Source: Bdellovibrionales bacterium (lineage in GTDB: Bacteria; Bdellovibrionota; UBA2428). Taken from it: a stretch of 54,765 nt of DNA. Numbering within the stretch: position 1 is the stretch's first letter; each line of letters begins with the position of its first letter. A program made the translations under genes and the position numbers. Below, piece after piece: positions 18,742 through 27,318 of this stretch. The notes under the pieces were generated by a model, which was not told the DNA's origin, did no database searches, and was given only the letters and a program-made list of their open reading frames with translations. Where the stretch lies: assembly GCA_018266335.1 (NCBI GenBank), contig JAFEAR010000173.1, forward strand, positions 1-54,765, read 5' to 3'.

Positions 18742-19905
18742 ATGAGATCCCCCGCTAAAGTCGGTAACAACCGCGACGTTCCCAAACTCTCCCGCGAAAT
18801 CTGCGTCCAAATTCTTACGGATTTGGAACGTGCCAAACGGCCCGTGCTGGAAGCCACCAAATGTGCGCTCGACAACGCCTTCTATAATTCTAAATTGGGC
18901 TACCTCACTCCGGGCGATAAAAAAGTTAGCACCGAACTCAACGTGTCCTCGGTGCAAAAAATGTCCCGCGCAGTTTTCTTTTTGGAAATCCTGCTTCGCA
19001 ACTTGGACATCGGCGCCGTCAACACGAAGCGTGAGTTGTATTACATGGCGAAAGGCGAATGTAAGCACAACAAGGACCTCAAGCCCCTGGACTTTGCCGA
19101 CCAGTCCGAAAGCGACTCGGTCATCGACTTCATCGGCGAAATGCTGGAGTGCTACCGCGAAGAACTGAACTGCTTTGCTAACGATCGCGGCGGCCAAACC
19201 TACTCGCAGAACTTAATTGTCACCGAACATTTGGCCGACGGCACGAATGCCACCATCGACCTCAGCATTCTGGGCACTACGCCCTTCCAACCCAAGAACA
19301 AACCCCAGAGCTTTCAGCTGAAGGCCAAGAAGGGCAAGATTGATTTTTGCCTCATCGTGGAATCAGAAGGTACGGCCAACACGCTGGTTACCATGGGCAT
19401 CACCAAACGCCACAACTGCATCATTATCGGTGCGGGGGGCGTGCCCTCGAACGCCGTTCGTTCGTGGTGCAAAACGATTCAGGATCAGCTCGGCACCCCG
19501 ATGTACTTCTTCGGGGACCTTGACGCGTACACCATCCAAAACATTTACCGCACCCTGAAGGCCGGTTCGGCGGCCTCGCTCATTCGGAACTCCGACTTCT
19601 CGGCTCCCGACGTGCGCTTCTTGGGCGTGCTGCCCGACGACATTAAAAAATACGAACTAGCCGACTACGCCGTTAGCGAAAATGATTCTTCCGAGGCACG
19701 AGCCCTCAAGAAGGCGGCCGACGCCATCAAGAACGATCCCTTCTTCAAGGACAAAAAGAACAAGGGCATTACGGACGTTCTGCACTGGCTCATCAAGAAC
19801 AAGCGTCGTTGCGAGCAACAGGCTTACTTCATGGTGAACCCGCGCGACCCAACGGCCGTTGAAAAAATCATCGTCGAGAAAATCAAGCGCGGCGATTACA
19901 TTTAA
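18742..19905 (+). CDS. top6A: DNA topoisomerase VI subunit A (Spo11-like)
   Basis: 387 aa. DNA-cleaving subunit. The 5Y-CAP domain carries NTKRELYYM at 94-102; the second tyrosine (Y101) matches the Spo11/Top6A nucleophile. The Toprim domain has its glutamate in CLIVESEG (E207) and the DxD metal pair in FFGDLDAYT (D259, D261). All active-site residues are therefore present. It follows top6B by 6 nt, so both subunits come from one transcript. Its stop overlaps by 4 nt the stop of the convergent small gene. Confidence 0.95.
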   Translation: MRSPAKVGNNRDVPKLSREICVQILTDLERAKRPVLEATKCALDNAFYNSKLGYLTPGDKKVSTELNVSSVQKMSRAVFFLEILLRNLDIGAVNTKRELYYMAKGECKHNKDLKPLDFADQSESDSVIDFIGEMLECYREELNCFANDRGGQTYSQNLIVTEHLADGTNATIDLSILGTTPFQPKNKPQSFQLKAKKGKIDFCLIVESEGTANTLVTMGITKRHNCIIIGAGGVPSNAVRSWCKTIQDQLGTPMYFFGDLDAYTIQNIYRTLKAGSAASLIRNSDFSAPDVRFLGVLPDDIKKYELADYAVSENDSSEARALKKAADAIKNDPFFKDKKNKGITDVLHWLIKNKRRCEQQAYFMVNPRDPTAVEKIIVEKIKRGDYI

Positions 19906-20255
19906 GGGACTTTAGCGTCCCGTTGAATCTCCCGGGCACGGATGTTTCGTTTGTCCGTGCCCAAACTGAAGGTCAGTCCAATGACCACGACTTCGTCGCC
20001 GGGACCAATGGCCTGTTTGGCAAAACCCTTCTGCAGTTTGGGTTCCAGGAGCACGCGGTAGGGACCGGCCTTGGAATTCAGGAGAATTTCGAATCCCCCG
20101 GTAGAGTCTTTGGTGCTGGGAAGGCGCGTGATTTCTACAACCCGCCCCCGGACAGTTTCGAGCGCAGGCGGAGCCACCGTCGACGGCGTTTGCGCACCGG
20201 CATCAGAAATTTTCAGGATCAGCGCAATGAGAAGTAATACGAATAGCTTGCCCAT
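19902..20255 (-). CDS. Small exported protein, function unknown
   Basis: 117 aa. A signal peptide (KLFVLLLIALILKISDAGAQ) precedes a ~90-residue beta-rich domain (VRGRVVEITRLPSTKDSTGGFEILLN...GPGDEVVVIGLTFSLG) that looks like an OB-like or SH3-like fold. Nothing indicates an enzyme. The gene lies between top6A and the TMTC-like gene on the minus strand, 44 nt from the latter's end. Confidence 0.6.
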   Translation of the reverse strand: MGKLFVLLLIALILKISDAGAQTPSTVAPPALETVRGRVVEITRLPSTKDSTGGFEILLNSKAGPYRVLLEPKLQKGFAKQAIGPGDEVVVIGLTFSLGTDKRNIRAREIQRDAKVP

Positions 20256-20299
20256 TCGCCCAGCTTAGCGCGATCGCCGCCCCCACAACATGACGCGCA

Positions 20300-22045
20300 T
20301 CAGCGCCTTGCGGGGGTCTGACGCGCGTCAATCGCCTCGAGATTACGCCGCGCGGGCTCGTAGCCAGGTTCCCGGGCCAAGGCACGCAAAAGGTAAGGGC
20401 GAGCGGCTTCGGCCTGACCCGAATTCATGAGGATGGCGGCAATGTTGTTCAGCGCCGGCACAAAATCTGGTTTGCGCTCGAGCGATTGTTGGTACCAACC
20501 GAGCGCTTCCTGGTTATGATTCTGCATCTGCAAAATACGTCCAATATTGTAGTAGTTCTCCGCCACGGCCGGATTCAATTGCTGCGACAGCTGAAACTCC
20601 CGCAGAGCGCCATCCAAATTTCGGTGCGGGTTATCACTACGCTCCAGTAGCGCACCGTAGTTGGTGTGGGCCACGAAGTCGTTCGGATAGAGCGCGAGCG
20701 ATCGAGCAAAAATACTTTCTGCCCGATCGAGCGCTCCTCGTTCGGAATACAAATTCGCCAAACTGTTCATCGCTCGCTGACTGCCAGGATAAATTTGCAG
20801 CGTGTGCTCCCACAGGGCCTCGGGCGAAGCCAGCAACTCCAGACGCTGCCAACTGAGTGCAGCAAAGACGACCGCCACCCCCATTAAAACTTCCAACCCG
20901 CGTGACGCCCGATTCACCAATATAACTACGAGCCCCAGCAGCCCCCCCAGGAGAGCCGGGTAGGCTCGACGCTCAACAAACAAATCCACCGTGGGCAAAA
21001 GAGAACTCGTCGGCGCTAGGCAAATCCAAAACCACAGCAGCGCAAAGAGGGCGACTCGAGTATCCGGTGCATGGGGGTCCCTGAGCACGCCGCGCACCAG
21101 GACCCACAAGAGCGCCAACCAAGCTCCGAAGGCCCCCACCAAAAGGGGAAAGCTAAAGTGTTGGGCCAAAATGAAATGATCGTAAGTTAAATTGTAAGGA
21201 AGAACGGCCTTGGCTAAATATTTCCAGCCCATGAGCGGCTGCGTCCAAGCGTACACTCCTGCCGGATAAGCTTGGCCGTAGCCTTCTAAGTCGCCCAGTC
21301 CACCGAAATACGCAAAGCGCACCAGGAAGTACGCCGCAACGACCAACACGTGGGGCCACAAACTCCGGATTCGTTGCCTCCACATCGAGGGCTCCTCGCA
21401 CCAGAACCAAATAACCACGAGCAGCGGTAAAACAACGGCACTTTGTTTACAGGCCAAAGCACCTACCAGGGCGAGCACGGAACCAAACTGCCGAAGCCGC
21501 GAAACGGGCGCGAGCACCAAACACCCCAACGAAAGCAGCAACAAAAATCCCGACAACACGTCGCTCAGCCCGTAGGCGTAAAACACTGTCCCCAGCAGAA
21601 GGGGAGAAAATCCATAGAGACTCGCGACAATCAGGGCACCCCAACCAGCCGCCGCCGCGGCATAGCGACGCAAAAAATGACGAGCCAGCCCGAAAACCAA
21701 ACTCACCGAGAGTGCATGCACAAAAAGATTCAGCGCGTGGTAGAGCCAGGGTCGAACGCCAACTACGGAATAAATCAGCGTGTAGAGCAAAAACACGAGG
21801 GGTCGCGAGGGGTCGTTTCGCTGCAGCACTTGGTAAACATGGTAGGGATACACTAACTTCGCCGGAATATTGGCCAGGGAACGAATGTCCGGATTTTCAA
21901 CAATTTTAGTGAGATCATCGAGCAGAAAAGGATGGTTCAGCCCCCAGCCGAAGAGGACAAAGAAGACCCCCACGGCCGCCACGGCCACGATTCCCAGGGG
22001 AACTCGCTCGAGGCGGGCCTTCCATGCTTTCCACATGCCATCCAT
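20300..22045 (-). CDS. Multi-pass membrane protein with C-terminal TPRs (TMTC/GT-C-like)
   Basis: 581 aa. The first ~390 residues hold about ten membrane segments; the first loop contains GLNHPFLLDDLTKIVENPDIRS, resembling the acidic Asp-Asp loop of GT-C glycosyltransferases and the TMTC/DUF1736 family. Residues ~400-575 are tetratricopeptide repeats (LYSERGALDRAESIFARSL, NYYNIGRILQMQNHNQEALGWYQQSL, PALNNIAAILMNSGQAEAARPYL). By family this could transfer a lipid-linked sugar onto proteins, with the TPRs recognising the acceptor. The assignment rests on architecture and one motif. Its ATG is only 12 nt from the divergent guaD ATG. Confidence 0.7.
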   Translation of the reverse strand: MDGMWKAWKARLERVPLGIVAVAAVGVFFVLFGWGLNHPFLLDDLTKIVENPDIRSLANIPAKLVYPYHVYQVLQRNDPSRPLVFLLYTLIYSVVGVRPWLYHALNLFVHALSVSLVFGLARHFLRRYAAAAAGWGALIVASLYGFSPLLLGTVFYAYGLSDVLSGFLLLLSLGCLVLAPVSRLRQFGSVLALVGALACKQSAVVLPLLVVIWFWCEEPSMWRQRIRSLWPHVLVVAAYFLVRFAYFGGLGDLEGYGQAYPAGVYAWTQPLMGWKYLAKAVLPYNLTYDHFILAQHFSFPLLVGAFGAWLALLWVLVRGVLRDPHAPDTRVALFALLWFWICLAPTSSLLPTVDLFVERRAYPALLGGLLGLVVILVNRASRGLEVLMGVAVVFAALSWQRLELLASPEALWEHTLQIYPGSQRAMNSLANLYSERGALDRAESIFARSLALYPNDFVAHTNYGALLERSDNPHRNLDGALREFQLSQQLNPAVAENYYNIGRILQMQNHNQEALGWYQQSLERKPDFVPALNNIAAILMNSGQAEAARPYLLRALAREPGYEPARRNLEAIDARQTPARR

Positions 22046-22057
22046 TGTAAGGGTCAG

Positions 22058-22582
22058 ATGACTTTCCTCCTAGAGCCAGGCCTGATAACCTCGCCGACTG
22101 TGTCTCAGAATTCGTTGCACGAAAAATTTCTCCGTCAGGCCATTCGTATGGCCGAAACGAACGTGGCCCAGGGCCGGGGCGGTCCCTTCGGCGCCCTCGT
22201 CGTAAAGAATGGGCAAATCGTGGGCCAGGGTTGTAACAATGTTACGCCCAACAACGATCCCACGGCGCACGCCGAAGTCATGGCCATTCGCGATGCCTGT
22301 AAAAACTTGGGTAGTTACCAACTCACCGACTGCGATATCTACACCAGCTGCGAACCCTGCCCCATGTGCCTAGGAGCTATCTATTGGGCTCGGCCCCGAG
22401 CGATTTACTACGCCTCGGGTCGTGATGCGGCCGCGGCAGCCGGCTTTGACGATGCTTTTATTTACGAAGAATTAGGCAAGCCGCTCGCGGCCCGTAAATT
22501 TCCCATTCACCAAATTCTGGCGCAAGAAGGCGCGCAGGTGTTCAACGCCTGGGACCGCAAGAGCGACAAAGTCCGTTACTAG
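22058..22582 (+). CDS. guaD: Guanine deaminase (CDA-fold)
   Basis: 174 aa from the ATG at 22058 (AAGGG upstream); a GTG at 22100 would match the Bacillus GuaD N-terminus better but lacks a ribosome site. The zinc site is PTAHAEVMAI (His, catalytic Glu) and SCEPCPMCLGAIYWA (two Cys). The stretches GGPFGALVV, NNDPTAHAEV and AAGFDDAFIYEELGKP point to guanine deaminase rather than the tRNA adenosine deaminase TadA, which shares the fold. It converts guanine to xanthine and ammonia. Confidence 0.85.
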   Translation: MTFLLEPGLITSPTVSQNSLHEKFLRQAIRMAETNVAQGRGGPFGALVVKNGQIVGQGCNNVTPNNDPTAHAEVMAIRDACKNLGSYQLTDCDIYTSCEPCPMCLGAIYWARPRAIYYASGRDAAAAAGFDDAFIYEELGKPLAARKFPIHQILAQEGAQVFNAWDRKSDKVRY

Positions 22583-22590
22583 AACGTGTC

Positions 22591-24264
22591 CTAGTGCATG
22601 AGCTTCTTGTAACGAATGCGATGCGGGCGATCAGCATCGGCGCCCATGCGACGTTTGCGATCGGCTTCGTAATCTTGGTAGTTGCCTTCGAAGTACACCA
22701 CGTTGCTGTCGCCTTCAAAGGCTAGGATGTGCGTAGCGATACGATCCAAGAACCAGCGATCGTGACTAATCACTACGGCACAGCCGCCAAAGTTCACTAG
22801 GGCTTCCTCAAGTGCGCGAAGCGTGTTGACGTCCAAGTCGTTCGTAGGTTCGTCCAGCAGCAAAACGTTCGCGCCCTCTTTGAGCATCTTTGCTAGGTGT
22901 AAACGATTGCGCTCGCCGCCCGAAAGCTCGCTTACTTTTTTCTGCTGATCGGAACCCGCAAAGTTAAAACGCGACACGTAGCCCCGACCCGGAACTTCGC
23001 GGTTGCCCAAACGAATTGTTTCGGCACCGCCGGTGATTTCATCGAACACGGACTTATTGGGATCGAGCGATTCACGCGATTGATCTACGTAACCAAGCTT
23101 CACACTCTGACCCACGGTGAAGGTGCCTTTGTCGGGCTTCTCCTGGCCGGTGATCATGCGGAAGAGTGTGGTTTTGCCCGCACCGTTGGCGCCGATAACC
23201 CCCACAATGCCGCCGCGCGGAAGTTTGAATTCCAGATTTTCGTACAGCAAGCGATCGCCGTACCCCTTGGCCACTCCCTGCGCTTCGATCACCACGTCGC
23301 CCAAGCGGGGACCCGCGGGAATGAAAATTTCGAGCTCCTCCATTTTTTGCGCGCTCGAATCGTTGAGCAGGTTTTCGTAGGCCGTGATGCGCGATTTAGA
23401 TTTTGCCTGCCGCGCCTTGGGCGACTGCCGCACCCAATCCAATTCGCGGGCCAAAACTTTTTGGCGTTTGCTGTCGGCCTTTTCGGCTTCGAGCAAACGT
23501 TTTTGTTTTTGCTCGAGCCACGAAGAGTAGTTAGCCTCCCAGGGAATGCCCTTGCCACCGTCGAGCTCCAGCACCCATTTGGTGACGTTCTCCATGAAGT
23601 AGCGATCGTGCGTAACCACAATCACGCAACCCTTGTAGTCCTGCAAGTGCTTCTCGAGCCACGCCACGGATTCTGCGTCCAGGTGGTTGGTAGGTTCGTC
23701 CAACAAGAGAATGTCCGGCTTGCTGAGGAGCAAACGACACAGAGCTACGCGGCGTTTTTCCCCGCCCGACAAATTCTTCACTGAAGAATCGCCCGGAGGG
23801 CAACGAAGGGCGTCCATGGCGATCTCGAGCGTGGTGTCCAAATTCCAGGCATCGGCCGCTTCGATTTTTTCCTGAATCTCGCCCTGCTTGGCGATGAGCT
23901 TATCCATTTCTTCGGGCGACATTTCCTCGGCAAATTTTGCGGAGATGTCTTCAAAGGCCTTCAGCAAGTCCACCGTGGCCTGCATGCCCTCCATGACGTT
24001 CTCTTTGACCGTCTTGTTGGGATTCAATTCGGGTTCCTGCGGCAGGTAACCCACCGTGGTGTTCTCCCGGCAAAAGGCCTCGCCGCCGAATTCCTTGTCG
24101 AGGCCCGCCATGATGCGCATAAGCGTGGATTTACCCGAGCCGTTGGCACCAATGATGCCAATTTTGGCGTCGTCGTAAAACGAAAGGTAAATGTCCTTCA
24201 GGACATGCTTCCCGTTGGGGGTAATTTTATTGAGGCCCTTAAGGGTGCAAATAATCTGTGGCAT
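22591..24264 (-). CDS. ettA: ABC-F translation factor EttA
   Basis: 557 aa, the length of E. coli EttA. Two ABC ATPase domains without membrane segments: Walker A IIGANGSGKSTLM and VIGANGAGKTTLF, signatures LSGGEKRRVALCRLL and LSGGERNRLHLAKML, and Walker B LLLDEPTNHLD and LLLDEPTNDLD, with the charged linker (~240-300) that reaches the ribosomal E-site. EttA gates entry into elongation according to ATP level. GGGAG stands just before the ATG. It lies downstream of rodA on the same strand (33-nt gap) and converges on guaD. Confidence 0.95.
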   Translation of the reverse strand: MPQIICTLKGLNKITPNGKHVLKDIYLSFYDDAKIGIIGANGSGKSTLMRIMAGLDKEFGGEAFCRENTTVGYLPQEPELNPNKTVKENVMEGMQATVDLLKAFEDISAKFAEEMSPEEMDKLIAKQGEIQEKIEAADAWNLDTTLEIAMDALRCPPGDSSVKNLSGGEKRRVALCRLLLSKPDILLLDEPTNHLDAESVAWLEKHLQDYKGCVIVVTHDRYFMENVTKWVLELDGGKGIPWEANYSSWLEQKQKRLLEAEKADSKRQKVLARELDWVRQSPKARQAKSKSRITAYENLLNDSSAQKMEELEIFIPAGPRLGDVVIEAQGVAKGYGDRLLYENLEFKLPRGGIVGVIGANGAGKTTLFRMITGQEKPDKGTFTVGQSVKLGYVDQSRESLDPNKSVFDEITGGAETIRLGNREVPGRGYVSRFNFAGSDQQKKVSELSGGERNRLHLAKMLKEGANVLLLDEPTNDLDVNTLRALEEALVNFGGCAVVISHDRWFLDRIATHILAFEGDSNVVYFEGNYQDYEADRKRRMGADADRPHRIRYKKLMH

Positions 24265-24297
24265 AGGACTCCCGAGTTTTTGGCGCCGGCGGCGCGA

Positions 24298-25434
24298 CTA
24301 AAATATGGTCCGTTTGTAGCCTACGTTGAGCAAAATGCCGAGGGCTAAGCAAACGTTGATAACGGCCGTGCCGCCGTAACTAACGAGCGGCAGCGGAATA
24401 CCCACGATGGGGAACATGCCGCACACCATGGAGATATTGATAAAAATTTGGGAGGTAAGCATGGCAATGATGCCCACGCACACGAGTGAGCCGAACTTAT
24501 CCCGCGCGAGCGAGGCAATCGTGACGCAACGTTGCAGCAGAAACAGGTAGGCTCCCAGCAAAAAGAGGCTGCCCACCAGTCCCCACTCCTCGGCCAGTAC
24601 GGTGAAGATAAAGTCCGTGTGCCCCTCGGGTGTAAAATCGAGCTGCGTTTGGGTGCCCTTTTGGAAGCCCTTGCCCGTCACTTCACCGGAACCTACGGCG
24701 ATCATGGACTGAATGGCGTTGTAACCATCGCCCTTCGGATCCTGCATGGGGTCCACGAAGGTCCGAATCCGATCCTTCTGGTAAGGCTTAAGTCCGTACT
24801 GCCAAGCGAGCGGAAAACTCACAATCCCCACCACGGCGAGGGTCCACAGCACACTCGGACGAATGCCCACGAAGAGCAACATCACAGCGCCCGCAATCAT
24901 CATGTGTCCGCCGGTGCCCAAATCGGGTTGAATGATGGTGAGCAAGCCCGGAATACCCACAATGAGGGCCGGAGGGATCATCTCCCGAAAACCCATCTTG
25001 GCCATGGAGTTCTTGTTATGAAAGTAACGCGCCAGCGCGAGAATCACGCAAAGCTTCATGGTCTCACTGGGCTGGTAAGCAAAGAAACCGAAGTCAATCC
25101 AACGCCGCGCACCAAGGCGCAGCACGCCCAAGGCCTCTACGGCCATCAGCGCCACCAAGTTCAGCGCGTAAAACACGTAAGCCATGCGCTCGATGAGGCG
25201 GTAGTCGATGAGCATCAGAATACCAATCACGCCCAGACCGCCACCCAAGTGCACCAACTGACGCAGAGCCATGGCCGAAGCACTCATGCCCGAACCACGA
25301 CCCGAAGTAGCGGAGTAAACGTTAACGAGGCCAATGCACATGATGCCCACGACGGTGCCCAGGAGTGTCCAGTCGAAACGACTTTCTTCGGTCGTCGCGA
25401 AATCGGGTGCTTTTTGGCCGCCTAGAATCCCCAC
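24298..25434 (-). CDS. rodA: Peptidoglycan glycosyltransferase RodA (SEDS family)
   Basis: 378 aa, GTG start, about ten membrane segments. SEDS polymerase that, with a class B PBP, builds lateral cell wall. Diagnostic stretches: YQPSETMKLCVILALARYF, IIQPDLGTGGHMM, DFIFTVLAEEWGLVGS (with the conserved catalytic-type Asp/Glu region), and MFPIVGIPLPLVSYGGTAVIN. It fits RodA better than FtsW by length and the short C-terminus. Usual rod genes (mreBCD, mrdA) are not in the window. Confidence 0.93.
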   Translation of the reverse strand: MGILGGQKAPDFATTEESRFDWTLLGTVVGIMCIGLVNVYSATSGRGSGMSASAMALRQLVHLGGGLGVIGILMLIDYRLIERMAYVFYALNLVALMAVEALGVLRLGARRWIDFGFFAYQPSETMKLCVILALARYFHNKNSMAKMGFREMIPPALIVGIPGLLTIIQPDLGTGGHMMIAGAVMLLFVGIRPSVLWTLAVVGIVSFPLAWQYGLKPYQKDRIRTFVDPMQDPKGDGYNAIQSMIAVGSGEVTGKGFQKGTQTQLDFTPEGHTDFIFTVLAEEWGLVGSLFLLGAYLFLLQRCVTIASLARDKFGSLVCVGIIAMLTSQIFINISMVCGMFPIVGIPLPLVSYGGTAVINVCLALGILLNVGYKRTIF

Positions 25435-25484
25435 CGTGAAAGCAGTTTAACAGGCAAAGATGCGTGTGTTAATTGCTAGAGACT

Positions 25485-26024
25485 ATGATTACGATTATTT
25501 CGGGCACCAATCGCCCCCAAGCCCAAACCCTACGCGTCGCAAAAATTTATGAAGGGCTGTTTAAACGGGAAGGCGCCGAGACAACTTTCCTTAGTTTGGC
25601 CGACCTCCCCGCCACACTCTTTACGCCCCAAGCCTACGCCGAGAAGCCTAAAGAATTTGCTCCTTTCAACGACGCGGTGCTGAAGTCCGACGGCCTCTTT
25701 GTGGTGACCCCCGAATACAATGGCGGATTTCCGGGTGTGCTGAAGTACTTTATCGACATGCTGAAATTTCCGGAAAGCTTCGAAAACCGCCCGGTAGCCT
25801 TTTGCGGCGTAGCGGCCGGCATGTTCGGCGCCTTGCGGCCCGTGGAACAACTTTCGCAGATTTTTACCTACCGCAATGCTTTCGTGTTCAACGAACGCAT
25901 CTTTTTGCCGCGCGTAGAAACGCAACTCAACGAAAAGAACGAATTCACCGATCCTCTCACGAATAAACTTGTACACCAGCAAGTGAAGAACTTCGTTCGC
26001 TTCTGCAAGACAACGAAGAGCTAA
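25485..26024 (+). CDS. NADPH-dependent FMN reductase family protein
   Basis: 179 aa from the ATG at 25485 (MITIISGTNRPQAQTLRVAK); an in-frame TTG four codons upstream is unlikely. Flavodoxin-like fold with the phosphate loop SGTNRPQAQT and the family signature VVTPEYNGGFPGVLKYFIDML. Reduces flavin or quinone/azo substrates with NAD(P)H. It ends 1 nt before the UbiB-like gene, so they form an operon; a joint role in quinone redox balance is possible. Confidence 0.88.
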   Translation: MITIISGTNRPQAQTLRVAKIYEGLFKREGAETTFLSLADLPATLFTPQAYAEKPKEFAPFNDAVLKSDGLFVVTPEYNGGFPGVLKYFIDMLKFPESFENRPVAFCGVAAGMFGALRPVEQLSQIFTYRNAFVFNERIFLPRVETQLNEKNEFTDPLTNKLVHQQVKNFVRFCKTTKS

Positions 26025-26025
26025 C

Positions 26026-27318
26026 ATGGCCGGCCGCTTCGTCCGCACCGGAAAAATTCTCGGACTCGCGGCCAAACTCACGGCCCAGGAAGCCTCGCAT
26101 CGGCTCGGCAAATTAACGGGCGATGGCGGCCCGCTCAAAAAACTACAGCACCAAGTCAATCAGGCCACCACCCTGGCGCAGTCCCTGGGTCAGCTCAAAG
26201 GGGCCGCCATGAAGGTGGGGCAGTTACTGAGTCTCGAGGGAGCCGATTTTTTACCGGCCGAAGTCGTCGAGGTACTCAGCAAGCTTCAGGACAGCGGCGG
26301 TACCACGCTCGATATTCAACGCATCGAATCCATTCTGCGCCAGGAACTAGGCCACGATCGCCTTGCCCGCTTCGACCAACTCGATCCCTTCCCCTGCGCC
26401 TCGGCCAGCATTGGACAAGTGCATCGCGGAAAACTGGGCAACGAAGCCGTGGCCGTGAAGGTTCAATTCCCCGGGATTGCCGAAAGCATCGATTCCGATA
26501 TTGCCCTCCTACGCACGGTTACCAACGGCATGCTCAATGTCACTCGCCGGGATATCCCGCTCGATGCGCTCTTCGAAGAGTTCCGCGAAGTGCTCACTAA
26601 AGAAACAAACTACGCCGAAGAAGCCCGCAACTTAGAACGCTTTCGTGAACTGCTGCGTGATTTGCCGGCCTACGTTATTCCACGCACCTACCCCGAATTT
26701 TGCACGCAACGAGTGCTCACCATGAGCTTCGAGGAAGGTCTTAAGCTAAAGGACTGGATTGCGCAAAACCCTCCCATGGCGGAGCGAGAATACTTCGGTC
26801 AACTCGTGCTCGATTTGTACGCCATTGAGTTCTTCGAGAAGGGACTCGTACAAACGGATCCGAACTATGGCAATTTTTTGTTTCGCGCGTCTACGCGTCA
26901 GTTGGTGCTCCTGGATTTCGGCGCCGTTCGCGAGTACACCCCGGAATTTCGGCAAAAGTACAAAGCACTGCTGCGTCTCATTCGCGGGGGGAATCGCCAG
27001 GCCCTCGTCGATCACGCCATCGGCATGGGATTGATTTATCCCGGCGAATCGGACGAATGTCTGGAGGCCTTTGTCACCATGCTACGTATGAGCATTGAAC
27101 CCTTCGCCCCCGCGCGCCAGCCCTTCAATTTTGGCGATCTCGATTACGCCACCGAGATGCGCAACGCCACTTTCCGCTTCGCCGGGCTCGTGCGCAAATC
27201 ACCCCCACCGCGAGATTTGATTTTTCTCCATCGCAAATTGGGCGGTATCTTTACGCTGCTCAAAACATTGCGCGTTTCGCTACCCCTGGAAACTTACTGG
27301 CAACGCCTAGTCGGTTAA
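26026..27318 (+). CDS. ABC1/UbiB-family atypical kinase
   Basis: 430 aa. N-terminal extension with the family's KxGQ motif (AAMKVGQLLSLEGADFLP), the Ala-rich nucleotide loop replacement ASASIGQVHRG, the lysine in VAVKVQFPG, catalytic-loop VQTDPNYGNFLF and metal motif LLDFGAVREY. These proteins support ubiquinone or other isoprenoid-lipid biology and are ATPases rather than ordinary protein kinases. C-terminal membrane helices typical of E. coli UbiB are not obvious. Its stop overlaps the convergent lipoprotein gene by 12 nt. Confidence 0.9.
   Translation: MAGRFVRTGKILGLAAKLTAQEASHRLGKLTGDGGPLKKLQHQVNQATTLAQSLGQLKGAAMKVGQLLSLEGADFLPAEVVEVLSKLQDSGGTTLDIQRIESILRQELGHDRLARFDQLDPFPCASASIGQVHRGKLGNEAVAVKVQFPGIAESIDSDIALLRTVTNGMLNVTRRDIPLDALFEEFREVLTKETNYAEEARNLERFRELLRDLPAYVIPRTYPEFCTQRVLTMSFEEGLKLKDWIAQNPPMAEREYFGQLVLDLYAIEFFEKGLVQTDPNYGNFLFRASTRQLVLLDFGAVREYTPEFRQKYKALLRLIRGGNRQALVDHAIGMGLIYPGESDECLEAFVTMLRMSIEPFAPARQPFNFGDLDYATEMRNATFRFAGLVRKSPPPRDLIFLHRKLGGIFTLLKTLRVSLPLETYWQRLVG

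Noticed and set aside
22058..22582. Calling the deaminase TadA
   Set aside because: The zinc motif is shared, but NNDPTAHAEV, AIYWARP and the FDDAFIYEELGKP stretch fit guanine deaminase better.
24532..25425. Plus-strand open frame of 297 aa across rodA
   Set aside because: Antisense to a clear SEDS protein; His/Gln-rich composition is typical of a shadow frame.
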